DNA of 64,000 nucleotides from Gemmatimonadota bacterium. GTDB taxonomy: Bacteria; Gemmatimonadota; Gemmatimonadetes; Gemmatimonadales; Gemmatimonadaceae. A model generated the notes under the pieces. That model had not been told where the DNA came from and made no database searches. It was given only the letters and a program-made list of their open reading frames with translations. Made by a program: the position numbers and the translations under genes. This document shows positions 10,301-18,111 of this stretch, piece by piece (within the stretch, counting starts at the first letter, position 1; each line of letters opens with the position of its first letter). The DNA lies in the NCBI GenBank assembly GCA_021413975.1, contig JAIOPJ010000013.1, positions 1 through 64,000 of the forward strand, in the 5' to 3' direction.

Positions 10301-11212
10301 ACCGACTACCTCACGGGCAACCAGGCCTTCAGCGAGTACCGCGCGCGCGACGCCTTCGCCGGCCGCGACGCCGAGGCCGCGATCGGTCTGCGCAACCGCT
10401 GGACGCTGCAGCGCGGCCTGGTGCTCAACACCTCGTACGAGCGGGTGGCGCGCCTGCGCGGCACCGGCGTCGAGGCGACCTCCGTCACCGGCGGCATCGA
10501 GTACACGCGCAATCCGCTCTGGCGCGGCACCGCACGCGTCGAGTTCCGCGACGCCACCGGCGGCGACAGCTGGCTCGGCTCGCTCGGCTACGCCCGCAAG
10601 GTCACGCGCGACGTGACCTTCCTGGGCCGTTCGCTCTTCAGCACCATCGCCAACACGCAGACGCAGAGCCGCACGCAGCTCGGCTTCGCCTTCCGCCAGA
10701 CCGACACCGACACCTGGAACGCGCTCGCGCGCTACGAGTACCGTTACGATGACAGCCGGCCGGCCGGCTCGGTCGAGACGGAGAGCCGTGCGCACATCCT
10801 GAGCGCCCACCTGAACGTGCGCGTGCGGCCCGATCTCACGCTCTCGGGCCAGTACGCGACCAAGCTCGGCCACGACGACATCGGCGGGATCGGCTCCGAT
10901 CTCAGCGCGCACCTCTTCACCACCCGCGCGCTCGTGGACCTCAGCCGCAACTGGGACGCGGCCCTGATCGGCCGTGCGCTCTTCACCGGCGGCTTCAGCG
11001 ACCGCGAGTTCGGCCTGGGCGCCGAGGTCGGGCGCCGGATCGCGCGGAACATGCGTCTGGCGATCGGCGGCAACGTGTTCGGGGTGCGCGACCGCGGGCT
11101 CACGGACACCAACAGCACGCAGCGCGGCCTCTACATCGACCTTGGCTGGAAGTTCGCCGAGGATATCTTCGGTGCACCCCCCGCAGCGCCCGCTCCCGCC
11201 CCGCGTCCATGA
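1..11212 (+). CDS. Giant surface protein, 5'-truncated by the window: ~20 DUF11-type Ig-like repeats, an SdrD B-like/prealbumin-like domain, an invasin-like region, and a C-terminal predicted outer-membrane beta-barrel
   Basis: The frame is open from nt 2 (VGSVCPASGSGN...) through the track ORF 152..11212. ADLSITKTDG...NDPAGNNSATD units recur about every 120 aa. The C-terminal ~900 aa is rich in alternating aromatic/charged strands (GDYLLTLALDSE, RFYVRVDKERSYFLYGDF). Confidence 0.9.
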   Translation, partial: VGSVCPASGSGNITATVDLLNGGTATFTVTATASGTGTITNTATITAPVGVNDPAGNNSATDNNTVITPTADLSITKTDGVATVNQNGTVTYTIVASNAGPSAVSGATITDVIPANLSAATWTCSASAGSVCPASGSGSINASVDLLSGGAATFTVTATASGAGTITNTATITAPVGVNDPAGNNSATDNTAITPTADLSITKTDGIVSVFQGGTVTYTIVAGNAGPSAVTGATVSDVIPATLGAATWTCAASVGSVCPASGSGDINATVDLLSGGSATFTLTATASGTGAITNTATITAPVGTNDPAGNNSATDNNTVIIAAADLSITKTDGLTAVNQGGTVTYTIVASNAGPSAVTGATVSDLIPANLSAATWTCSASAGSACPASGSGNLNATVDLLSGGTVTFTVTATASGAGTITNTATITAPVGVVDPAGNNSATDNNTVITPTADLSITKTDGLTAVNQGGTVTYTIVASNAGPSAVTGATVSDVIPANLSAATWTCSASAGSACPASGSGNLAAIVDLLSGGSATFTVTATASGSGTITNTATIAAPVGTNDPAGNNSATDNNTVIAPTADLSITKTDGLTAVNQGSAVTYTIVASNAGPSAVTGATVADVLPANVSGATWTCSATAGSACPASGVGNLAASVDLLSGGSATFTVTVTASGAGTITNTATITAPVGVNDPAGNNSATDNNTVITPVADLSITKVLGSGPPVPGLPVTYSITVANAGPSDVAGATVTDVFPAAISGVTWSCSASAGSSCAASGSGDLNTTVSLLSGGSVTYTATGTLAASGTGALVNTATVTAPVGLFDPPGNNSATANNVRTPQADVAVSQTGPASVVPGNPITYSVTVTNNGPSDAVTTNVTVPLPPGVTFINSAGDCPAGFPCALGTLPPGATRTFTVTYLVPGAYAGPDPITHSVTATTATTDPALGNNTAVASTSVGSPIADLGITKSDGSAVSIPGAPITYTIVASNAGPSAAIGATVTDNFPADITGVTWTCSAAGGAACPASGSGNLSVLVDLPAGGTVTFTASGTISPSATGSLVNTASITPPPGVSDPSSANNTDVNTLVPSADLSLTKTGPLNAVPGSSLVYTLTVSNAGPSNAAGVTVTDPTPAGLTFVSTAGDCVTAFPCVLGIVPPGATRTITVTYAVPPTYTTPDPVVNTATVSSTTADPVAGNNSASTSTPVAATADLGITKTDGLVTVNQGGTVTYTIVASNAGPSAVTGATVTDVIPAALSGATWTCSASAGSVCPASGSGSIAASVSLLSGGSATFTVTATASGTGTITNTATIAAPVGVTDLGVGNNSATDNTAITPTADLSITKVLSSGAPVAGATASYTITVSNAGPSAVAGAAVADAFPATLTGVTWTCAASAGSACAASGAGDINTTVDLLSGGTATFTASGAIAANATGSLANTATVTPPVGVNDPAGNNSSTATAALTAQADVTVTQTGPANAVPGTTITYTVVVTNNGPSDAQNVVVSAAVPPGLTLVGTAGACPAGFPCALGTLTPGATRTFTVTYTVPSGYTTPDPIVHTVTTSSTTPDPVPVNNNAALPIGLGASQADLSITKTDGVASATQGGTITYTIVAANAGPSDVTSATVSDLLPAQLTGATWTCTTSAGSVCPASGAGNLNATVSLLNGGSATFLVTATVSGTGTIANTATITAPVGVVDPAGNNSATDNHTVITPTADLSITKTDGVVAASQGSTLTYTIVVSNAGPSAVTGATVTDLLPAQLTGATWTCGATAGSTCPAAGAGDINATVDLLSGGQATFTVTGTVTGTGVITNTATVAAPVGVNDPAGNNSATDNNTVITPTADLRITKTDGVASVLQGATVTYTIVASNSGPSAVTGATVADPLPAQLTGATWTCSATAGSACPASGAGNINASVDLLNGGTATFILTATASGSGTVINTATIASPVGSNDPTPGDNSATDNTTIVPTADLSITKSDGVATVNQGGTLTYTILVSNAGPSAVVGATVSDPLPAALSGATWTCTASAGSACPASGSGSINASVSLLSGGTATFTLTATVSGSGSITNTATVTAPVGVNDPAGNNAATDVTTAASTADLSITKTDGLTTIATGATVTYTIVANNAGPSAVTGATVSDVMPAQLSTPTWTCTASAGSTCPAAGAGNINAAVDLAVGGTATFTVTSPVTGTGVLSNTATITAPVGINDPAGNNSATDVTTIQRPDLALTKSHTGTFIVGSNGTYSLTVQNVGAAATAGVTTVLDTLPAGLGFVSATGTNWACGVVGQIVTCTTNTPIAAGASSVITLVTAVTAPALPSVTNRAVVSTANDASPANDAASDPTTVSPAVDLSITKTPVGVFRVGGTGSYNMVVANVGPTATLGTVTVVDTLPTGLTFVSAVGAGWSCGAVGAVMTCTYSAVLAPGATAAFTLTVNVAAAALPTVVNRVTVSTLGDEISIGNNVSTTSPVLVSDVQLTVEKTASRDVVEIADVLDYRVEVRASGTVTATDVVLNDALPSGFSYLNGTARLDGVVIADPTGAPGSRLAFALGTVPSGGSVVVTYRVRVGAGARLGDGINRAFASSAIMGAASATAAARVRVEGGVFTDRATILGKVYVDCECDSLQVVQGAHEVGVPGVRVILEDGTSVITDVEGKFSFYGISPRRHVLRVDERTLPPGSVLLETARRNAGDARSRFVDLTTGELHVADFALRRTDGLLREVQARRAQGEISGLVADSGVVMVSGVPVEGGVPVASGMPVTGGTVVAGGAAVAGGVAVAGGSGAGVLTVAPRTDGVYRPLLATGVAALGEGLTTFLLRSDSSASAPSASGHRIDMRVPQSVLPADGVTAVPVIVRVVDARGTVVSAPGRVTLETSLGRWLVEDLDLNEPGVQTMLGDSGSVFRLAAPTQPGNGQVRVTTEQRLSTTQNIYFGAASQALLATGLVQARVSLRSLTTGALTPARAEDGFEEVLQDLSVSSGSGDLRAGARGALYLRGKVKGDYLLTLALDSEREEQERLRRDIRPDEFYPVYGDASVREFDAQSAGRFYVRVDKERSYFLYGDFATPSAVDSRVLTAYDRTFTGARQHIEGNRGVLDVFASQGRLTQIVDEIRGMGISGPYALRRRDARMNTERVEILTRDRNQPSLIVRVEPQQRFADYTLEPFTGRILFRRPVPSLDSDLNPVSIRVLYEVEQGGDAFWQAGLSGQARVTSRLELGGTLVRDANPTDARSLVGLNATLQLGEATFLLAEAAQTDGDSLVTGRATRFELRHRSTRLDARLFVGRSDSGFANLSSTFAGGRGEIGARGTYMLDARTRILTEALRTEDRVTGGRREGAQLGVERSFNERLRVEAGFRHASETTAPASLQTVGATPNETNALRTRVTADLLDRRRASVWGEFEQDVQSSDQRRAALGADFLVAKRTRIYGRHELLSSFAGPYAMNGAQSAAQTVLGIDTDYLTGNQAFSEYRARDAFAGRDAEAAIGLRNRWTLQRGLVLNTSYERVARLRGTGVEATSVTGGIEYTRNPLWRGTARVEFRDATGGDSWLGSLGYARKVTRDVTFLGRSLFSTIANTQTQSRTQLGFAFRQTDTDTWNALARYEYRYDDSRPAGSVETESRAHILSAHLNVRVRPDLTLSGQYATKLGHDDIGGIGSDLSAHLFTTRALVDLSRNWDAALIGRALFTGGFSDREFGLGAEVGRRIARNMRLAIGGNVFGVRDRGLTDTNSTQRGLYIDLGWKFAEDIFGAPPAAPAPAPRP

Positions 11213-12774
11213 ACCGCTTCGTCGCTCTGCCTCGTGCGGTCCGCTGGATCGGCGCTCTCGCGCTGATCGGGCTGGGCCTCGCGTGCAGTGCGACCGCGGG
11301 CCCGAGCGGCCTGAACGCGCCCTCCCAGCGCATCACCGACGAGGCGATCGGTGAGGACCTGAAGCTGCTCAAGACCTGGCGGCAGCGGCTCGACGCGCTC
11401 GCGGCCGACAAGTCACCCGACCCGGCGCGGCGCTATCTGCTCGCGAAGGCGCAGGCCTGGCTGGGGCTGAGCACGGACGAGTACTGGGCCAACGACCGCG
11501 GCCCCATCGTCGAGGAGAGCCTCGGCGAGGCCATGCGCCTCTCGGCCCTCCTGATCGACGGCGCGACGGACCGGGTGGAAGGGGAGACCAAGCTGCCCAA
11601 CGGGACCCGGATCGTGCGCCCGGACCTCTGGATGGCCGTGAAGCGTTTCAAGGCGCATCCGCGGTTCGACCTCGTGGCGGAGGAGGTCGCGCAGCTCGAG
11701 GTCGAGCTCGTCCGCGCGGGGCACGACGGCGCCCCGGGAGCGGCCTGCAGCGCCGAGCCGCACATCAGGGCCTCGGACTCGCTCGGGACCTACGTGGACA
11801 GCGTCCTCAAGTCGGCGCCTCCTCCGGCCCCCGTCGTGCCGATCGTTCCCCCCACGCCGACCGTGACGCCGCCGGACCGCGACCGCGACGGCGTGCCGGA
11901 CATGATCGACTGCTGCCCGAACACACCGGCGGGTCTGCCGGTCGACGCCCGCGGCTGCCCGGCGCCGACGGTGTCGACCGTGTCGGTCCTCGATGGGGTC
12001 GAGTTCGACATCGATCGGTTCGCACTGCGGCCGCGGGCGAAGTCGGTGCTCGACAGCGTCGGACAGGAGCTGCTGCGCCGAGCGGGCGTGCCGGTCGCGC
12101 TGACCGGTCACACCGACTCGATCGGCACCGAGGCCTACAACCAGACGCTCTCGGAGAACCGGGCGCGGACCGTGCGGCAGTACCTCATCGACCGCGGCGT
12201 CGCGGCGGATCGGATCTCGTCGGCCGGCTACGGCGAGACCCGTCCGCGTGACACCAACCGCAACTCCGCCGGGCGGCAGCGCAACCGCCGCGTGGAGCTC
12301 ACCTGGCAGCAGCCGGATCAGCCGGATCTCGCGCCGTCGTGCGCCGTGGCGCCGCCGGAGCAGGAGATCCCCGCGGTCGTGCCCGACGTGACCGCGGTGA
12401 CGCCCAACGAGCAGGAAGGCACGGGACCGCTGCTCGACCGCGTGCTCTTCGCGTCCGCCTCCATGGCGATCACGCAGATGGAGCGCGCCCGCCTCGTGCG
12501 GACGGCGCGCGAGCTCGCGACCCGCGGCGACTACACGCTCGAGGTCGTCGGACATGCCGACGACGTGGGTGATCGCGAGTCGAACCTGGCGCTCTCGCTC
12601 TCGCGTGCCTGGGCGGTGCGGGCCTTCCTCGTCGATCTCGGCGTGCCGGCCTCGCGGCTGGTGGTCAGCGGCTTCGGCGCCGATCGTCCTGCCGTCGTCG
12701 GGCGGTCGCGCGCGGCGCGGGCGCACAACCGGCGCGTCGACCTCCTGCTGAGCCGTTCCACGACGACGCCCTGA
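11209..12774 (+). CDS. OmpA family protein with two OmpA-like peptidoglycan-binding domains and a TSP3-like calcium-binding motif
   Basis: DRDGVPDMIDCCPNTPAG (TSP3-like). Two copies of the OmpA_C pattern (LTGHTDSIGTEAYNQTLSENRARTVRQYL; VVGHADDVGDRESNLALSLSRAWAVRAFL). ATGA overlap with the upstream gene. Confidence 0.88.
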   Translation: MNRFVALPRAVRWIGALALIGLGLACSATAGPSGLNAPSQRITDEAIGEDLKLLKTWRQRLDALAADKSPDPARRYLLAKAQAWLGLSTDEYWANDRGPIVEESLGEAMRLSALLIDGATDRVEGETKLPNGTRIVRPDLWMAVKRFKAHPRFDLVAEEVAQLEVELVRAGHDGAPGAACSAEPHIRASDSLGTYVDSVLKSAPPPAPVVPIVPPTPTVTPPDRDRDGVPDMIDCCPNTPAGLPVDARGCPAPTVSTVSVLDGVEFDIDRFALRPRAKSVLDSVGQELLRRAGVPVALTGHTDSIGTEAYNQTLSENRARTVRQYLIDRGVAADRISSAGYGETRPRDTNRNSAGRQRNRRVELTWQQPDQPDLAPSCAVAPPEQEIPAVVPDVTAVTPNEQEGTGPLLDRVLFASASMAITQMERARLVRTARELATRGDYTLEVVGHADDVGDRESNLALSLSRAWAVRAFLVDLGVPASRLVVSGFGADRPAVVGRSRAARAHNRRVDLLLSRSTTTP

Positions 12775-12838
12775 TCGAAGGCAGGCGACCGGCCGTGCGA
12801 CCTCGCGGCGGAAGGCGTGCGGCGGCATACTTCCGGCC

Positions 12839-14215
12839 ATGACCGAATCCCTCAATCGCCGCGACCTGCTCAAGCAGGCCCTTGTCACCGGTGCGGGCAT
12901 CGCCGCTGCCAACGCGCTCACCCCGATGCCCGCCGTCGCGGAGAACATCACGGCGGCCACGGCGCCCGACGCCGCGCCTCCGCGCGCGGCATTCGCGAAG
13001 TCCATGAAAGGAGTGCCGTTCGCACGCCATGAGGTGGTGCGCCTCGCCGTGGTGGGCACGGGGCTGCGCGGCCGGGGCCAGATCTCCGAGTTCCTCGCGA
13101 TCGAGGGCGTGCGCATCGTCGCGGTGGCCGACACGGTGCCGGAGAAGGCCGCCCGCGCGGTGAAGATGTGCACCGACGCCGGCCAGCCGGCTCCCGCGGT
13201 CTACACCAACGGGGAGCGCGACTTCGAGCGCCTCGTCGAGCGCGACGACATCGACTACGTCTACACCGCCACGCCCTGGGAATGGCATGTGCCGGTGCTG
13301 CTCGCGGCGCTCCGGGCAGGGAAGCACTGCGGCGCCGAGTGCCCGATCGGGACCACGCTCAAGGACCTCTGGGAGTTGGTCGACGCGAGCGAGAAGGCGC
13401 AGCGCCACTGCCAGCAGCTCGAGAACTGCAACTACGGCTACAACGAGATGCTCGTGAACCGTCTCGTGCACGACGGCGTGCTGGGCGAGGTGCTCTACGG
13501 CTCGGCGGCGTACCTGCACGACCTGCGCGAGATCCTCTTCGAGAACCGTGACGAAGGACTCTGGCGGCGCGGCTGGCACACGCGCATGAACGGCAACCTG
13601 TACCCCACGCACGGCCTCGGGCCGGTGGCGGGATACATGGACCTCAATCGCGGCGACCGGATGACCTACATGGTCTCCATGAGCACGCCCGAGCGCGGCC
13701 TCACGCTGCACCGCGAGGCGACGGTCACCGACCGCAACGACCCCAAGTGGCAGGAGCGCTACGTGACCGGCGACCTCAACTCGTCGCTGATCATGACCGC
13801 GAAGGGGCGCAACATCCTCCTGCAGCACGATGTCTCGAACCCGCGCCCCTACTCGCGCCTCAACGGCGTGCAGGGCACCAAGGGCGTCTTCGAGGACTAC
13901 CCGGCGCGCATCTACGTGGACGGGCAGGCCGGTGGCGAGCGCTTCACCGGCATCGACGAATGGAAGAAGACCCACGAACACCCGCTCTGGACGCGCGTCG
14001 GCGAACTCGCGCGCACCAAGGGCGGTCATGGCGGGATGGATTTCATCCTCGCCTACCGGCTCATCGAGACCATGCGTGAGGGACTCGTCCCCGACATCGA
14101 CGTCTACGACTCGGCGAGTTGGAGCGCGCCGATGCCGCTGAGTCAGATGTCGGTCGCCAGGGGCAGCGCGCCGATGAGGTTCCCGGATTTCACCCGCGGC
14201 AACTGGAGCGCCTGA
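12839..14215 (+). CDS. Gfo/Idh/MocA-fold, GH109-like (alpha-N-acetylgalactosaminidase-type) protein with a Tat signal
   Basis: Twin-arginine NRRDLLK followed by a hydrophobic stretch. Rossmann motif VVGTGLRGRGQ. NLYPTHGLGPVA motif typical of the GH109 family. Confidence 0.8.
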   Translation: MTESLNRRDLLKQALVTGAGIAAANALTPMPAVAENITAATAPDAAPPRAAFAKSMKGVPFARHEVVRLAVVGTGLRGRGQISEFLAIEGVRIVAVADTVPEKAARAVKMCTDAGQPAPAVYTNGERDFERLVERDDIDYVYTATPWEWHVPVLLAALRAGKHCGAECPIGTTLKDLWELVDASEKAQRHCQQLENCNYGYNEMLVNRLVHDGVLGEVLYGSAAYLHDLREILFENRDEGLWRRGWHTRMNGNLYPTHGLGPVAGYMDLNRGDRMTYMVSMSTPERGLTLHREATVTDRNDPKWQERYVTGDLNSSLIMTAKGRNILLQHDVSNPRPYSRLNGVQGTKGVFEDYPARIYVDGQAGGERFTGIDEWKKTHEHPLWTRVGELARTKGGHGGMDFILAYRLIETMREGLVPDIDVYDSASWSAPMPLSQMSVARGSAPMRFPDFTRGNWSA

Positions 14216-15987
14216 TGCTGCTCACCAAGCTCGACTGGATCATCGTCGTCGTCTCGCTCGCCCTCGCGTTCATCCCGGCGCTGTTCCTCGCCGGCCGCGC
14301 GGGATCGAGCACGGCCGAGTTCTTCACCTCGGGGCGTTCGGCGCCCTGGTGGCTGATCGGCGTCTCGATGGTCGCGACGACCTTCAGCACCGACACGCCG
14401 AACCTCGTCACGGATCTCGTGCGCACCGGCGGCGTGGCCGGCAACTGGGTCTGGTGGGCCTTCCTGCTCACCGGCATGGCGACGGTGATGTTCTACGCTC
14501 GCATGTGGCGGCGGTCGGGCGTGCTCACCGACCTCGAGTTCTACGAGATCCGCTATTCGGGCCGGGCCGCGTCGTTCGTGCGCGGATTCCGCGCAATCTA
14601 CCTCGGGCTCGTCTTCAACGTGGTGATCATGGCGACGGTGAACCTCGCCGCCGTCAAGATCGCCAACATCCTACTCGGCTGGCCGATGGAGAAGACGCTG
14701 CTCTGGTGCGCCGGGCTCAATGTCGGCTTCGCCGTGATCTCCGGGCTCTGGGGCGTGCTGGTCGCCGACCTGATCCAGTTCGGCATCGCCATGACCGGCT
14801 CGTTCGCGGCCGCGTACTTCGCGCTCCAGCGTCCCGAAGTGGGCGGGCTCGCCGGGCTCTTCGCCAAGCTGCCCAAGGAGACCTACGCCTTCCTCCCCGA
14901 TTCCTCGAACTGGGGCGTGTTCGTCACGGTGCTCATCCTGCCGCTCACGGTGCAGTGGTGGTCGGTCTGGTATCCCGGCGCCGAGCCCGGCGGCGGCAGC
15001 TACATCGCCCAGCGCATGCTCGCCTCCAAGAGCGAGAAGGACGCGCTGGTGGGGACGCTCTTCTTCAACGTCGCGCACTACGGGCTCCGCACCTGGCCCT
15101 GGATCATCGTGGCGCTGAGCTCCATCCTCGTCTTCCCCCAGCTCACCGACATCTCGGCCGCCTTCCCAAACGTGCCGGCGAACCTGATCGGCAACGACAT
15201 CGCCTATCCGGCGATGCTCACCTTCCTGCCGGTCGGCTGGCTCGGCCTCATGATCGCGGGGCTGCTCGCGGCCTACGTCTCCACGATCGTCACGCACCTG
15301 AACTGGGGCACGTCGTACCTGGTGCACGACCTCTACCGGCGCTTCATCCGCAAGGATGCCAGCGAGAAGCACTATGTCGGCGTCGGCCGGTTCGTGACCG
15401 CCGGCCTCATGCTCGTCGCCGCGATCGTGACGAGGTACATCAACACGGCCTCGACTGGTTTCTCGCTGCTCCTCTCGATCGGTGCGGGCACCGGGCTGCT
15501 CTATCTCCTGCGCTGGTACTGGTGGCGCGTCAACGCGAGCGCCGAGATCGGCGCCATGGCCGCGTCGTTCCTGACCGCGATCGCGTTCCAGGTCCTCAAG
15601 GCGCGCGGCATGGACATCAGCGCCACGACCTCGCTCCTCGGCACGGTCGGCGTGACGACCGTGGTGTGGGTCGCGGCGGCCTTCCTCGGCCCGAAGACCG
15701 ACGAGAAGGTGCTCGAGTCGTTCTACAGGCTCGTTCGGCCTGCGGGGCCGGGCTGGACGCGCGTGCGCGCCGCCACGGGCATCACCTCGTCGCCCGACTC
15801 CATCCCGCAGGCGATGGTCGGCTGGGTGTGCGGCATCTTCTTCGTGTACGCCGCGCTCTTCGGCGTCGGGTCGTTCCTGGCCGGCAACCTGTCGCTCGCG
15901 GCCACGTGGGGCGTGATCTTCGTCGTCAGCGGGGCGGGGGTGCTCAAGGTGCTCCAAGGCTTCTGGCAGCCTGCCAAGGCGGGCTGA
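14215..15987 (+). CDS. Sodium:solute symporter (SSS family)
   Basis: Multi-TM protein MLLTKLDWIIVVVSLALAFIPALFLAGRAG...; ATG overlaps the upstream TGA. Confidence 0.85.
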   Translation: MLLTKLDWIIVVVSLALAFIPALFLAGRAGSSTAEFFTSGRSAPWWLIGVSMVATTFSTDTPNLVTDLVRTGGVAGNWVWWAFLLTGMATVMFYARMWRRSGVLTDLEFYEIRYSGRAASFVRGFRAIYLGLVFNVVIMATVNLAAVKIANILLGWPMEKTLLWCAGLNVGFAVISGLWGVLVADLIQFGIAMTGSFAAAYFALQRPEVGGLAGLFAKLPKETYAFLPDSSNWGVFVTVLILPLTVQWWSVWYPGAEPGGGSYIAQRMLASKSEKDALVGTLFFNVAHYGLRTWPWIIVALSSILVFPQLTDISAAFPNVPANLIGNDIAYPAMLTFLPVGWLGLMIAGLLAAYVSTIVTHLNWGTSYLVHDLYRRFIRKDASEKHYVGVGRFVTAGLMLVAAIVTRYINTASTGFSLLLSIGAGTGLLYLLRWYWWRVNASAEIGAMAASFLTAIAFQVLKARGMDISATTSLLGTVGVTTVVWVAAAFLGPKTDEKVLESFYRLVRPAGPGWTRVRAATGITSSPDSIPQAMVGWVCGIFFVYAALFGVGSFLAGNLSLAATWGVIFVVSGAGVLKVLQGFWQPAKAG

Positions 15988-15991
15988 CGCA

Positions 15992-16861
15992 GTGGGTCCG
16001 CGGCGCGGCGACGCGGCCACCCCGCGTGCGACGACCGCGGTGATCCTCGCGCGCGGACTCGGCACCCGGATGCGTGCCGAGGATGGCGCGACGCTCACGG
16101 AAGCGCAGCGCGTGGCCGCGAGCGCCGGCGCCAAGGGGCTCATGCCGGTGGCGGGGTTCCCGCTACTCGACCATGTGTTGCATGAACTCGCCGAGGGCGG
16201 CGTGACCGACGTCGTCTTCGTCATCGCCCCGCGAGAGACGGCCCTGCGCGGGCGCTACGGGCGCGACCACGTCCCGCGCCGCCTGCGTGTGCGGTTCGCG
16301 GAACAGGTCGAGCCGCGCGGCACCGCCGACGCATTGATCGCGGCGCGCGAGGCGGTGGACGCATGTGGTCCGCATGACGCCTCGGGTGTAGCGCACTTCC
16401 TCATGCTCAACGCCGACAACCTCTACCCGGCCGAATCGGTGCGGGTGCTCGTGGGTCTCGACGGGCCGGGGCTGATCGCGTACGAGGCCGAGGCCCTCAC
16501 GGCACAGGGCAACATCGAGGCCGCGCGCGTGCAGGCCTTCGCGTTGCTCGACCTCTCGGCCGCAGATGAACTGCGCGAGATCGTCGAGAAGCCGGCGGCG
16601 GACCATCCGCTCATGCTCGCCGCCGAGCGATGGGTCTCGATGAACCTCTGGCGGTTCGACTCGGGGATCTTCGATGATTGCGCCCGCGTGCGGCCCTCGG
16701 TCCGCGGGGAGCTCGAGCTGAGCGATGCGGTGCGCGGTGCGATCGCACGCGGGGTGCGGTTCCGCGCCGTGCGGCAGCGGCTGGCGGTGCTCGACCTCTC
16801 GCGACGGGGCGACGTGGCGACCGTCGAGGCGCGGCTCGCGGGCCGAGTGCCGGCCCCATGA
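15992..16861 (+). CDS. Sugar-phosphate nucleotidyltransferase-like protein (GTG start)
   Basis: TTAVILARGLGTRMR signature; KGLMPVAGFPLLDHVLHEL; NADNLYP. Confidence 0.78.
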   Translation: MGPRRGDAATPRATTAVILARGLGTRMRAEDGATLTEAQRVAASAGAKGLMPVAGFPLLDHVLHELAEGGVTDVVFVIAPRETALRGRYGRDHVPRRLRVRFAEQVEPRGTADALIAAREAVDACGPHDASGVAHFLMLNADNLYPAESVRVLVGLDGPGLIAYEAEALTAQGNIEAARVQAFALLDLSAADELREIVEKPAADHPLMLAAERWVSMNLWRFDSGIFDDCARVRPSVRGELELSDAVRGAIARGVRFRAVRQRLAVLDLSRRGDVATVEARLAGRVPAP

Positions 16862-18111
16862 GCGATGGTGCGCTCGTCGCCGGCCTCGGGGACGCTCCCG
16901 ACGGCGTGCGCCGGATCTTCGTGCCCGGCCGGATCGAGCTCTTCGGCAAGCACGTGGACTACGGTGGCGGTCCCTCGCTCACCTGCGCGATCGACGACGG
17001 CATCACTGCGGACTGGGAGCCGATCGAGCGGCCGGTGATCGAGGTGGAGGACCTCACGACCGGCCGTCGCACACGCGTCCCGCTCAAGCGCGACGCGCGC
17101 ACCGGCGGCGCGCACGGGGGCACCTACGTCACGGCCGTCGCGCGGCGCCTCGCGCGTGACTTCTCGCCGCTCAAGGTCGGCGTGCGCGTGCGTTCGTCGA
17201 GCACGCTGCCCCGGTCCTCGGGACTGTCGAGCTCGAGCGCTTTCGTCACCATGCTCACGCTCGCCCTCTCCGAAGCCAACCGGCTGCGCGAGCGGCGGGC
17301 CTGGCGCGACCACATCGCGAGTCCGCTCGCCTTCGCCGAGTACTGCGGCGCGATCGAGATGGGCGGCGCGTTCGGTCCGTTCACGGGGGACAAGGGTGTT
17401 GGCACGCGCGGCGGTGCGCAGGATCATGTCGCCATCATCTGCAACGAGGCGGAGGCGGTCGGCGCGTATTCGTATCTCCCGGCCACGCGCGTGGGGCGCG
17501 CGTCGTTCCCCGCGCACTGGAGCATCCTCGTGGGGGTGAGCGGGGTGCGGGCGACCAAGACCGGCGGGGCGCTCGCCGACTACAATCGCGCCTCCGACGT
17601 GGTGCGCGACCTGCTCGGGCTCTGGAATCGCGGTACGGGGCGTCTCGACGCCTCGCTCGGGTCGGCACTCCGCTCCGCGCCCGACGCCGCCGCGAGACTC
17701 TCGGACCTCGCGCGCAACGCGCCCGACGCACCCTGGTTCCTCGCACGGATAGAACAGTTCCGCGCCGAGACCGAGCGGATGGTGCCGCAGGCGCTCCAGG
17801 CCTTCGAGACCGCCGACGCCGACCTGCTCGGGCGGCTCTCGGTGGAATCGCAGCAGCGCGCCGAGACGGCGCTGCACAACCAGATCCCCGAGACGATGTT
17901 CCTCGCGCGCGCCGCGATGGCGGCGGGTGCGCACGGCTCCACGGCGTTCGGGGCGGGCTTCGGCGGCGCGGTCTGGGCGGTCGTCGATCGCGAGAGGGCC
18001 GAGGAGGTGCGCGACCGCTGGAAGGCCTCGTACGCGGCGGCGTTCCCCCAGCGGGCAGGGAAGGCCGAGTGGCTGCTGGTCCGGCCGGGCGCCGGCGTGC
18101 GGCTGCCATGA
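16858..18111 (+). CDS. Galactokinase-like GHMP kinase
   Basis: PGRIELFGKHVDYGGGPSLTCAID (galactokinase signature-like), LPRSSGLSSSSAF (GHMP motif 2), GTRGGAQDHVAI; ATGA overlap. Confidence 0.82.
   Translation: MSDGALVAGLGDAPDGVRRIFVPGRIELFGKHVDYGGGPSLTCAIDDGITADWEPIERPVIEVEDLTTGRRTRVPLKRDARTGGAHGGTYVTAVARRLARDFSPLKVGVRVRSSSTLPRSSGLSSSSAFVTMLTLALSEANRLRERRAWRDHIASPLAFAEYCGAIEMGGAFGPFTGDKGVGTRGGAQDHVAIICNEAEAVGAYSYLPATRVGRASFPAHWSILVGVSGVRATKTGGALADYNRASDVVRDLLGLWNRGTGRLDASLGSALRSAPDAAARLSDLARNAPDAPWFLARIEQFRAETERMVPQALQAFETADADLLGRLSVESQQRAETALHNQIPETMFLARAAMAAGAHGSTAFGAGFGGAVWAVVDRERAEEVRDRWKASYAAAFPQRAGKAEWLLVRPGAGVRLP

Noticed and set aside
8621-10912. 763-aa minus-strand ORF opposite the barrel domain
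   Set aside because: Antisense of a confident CDS, no recognisable domain.
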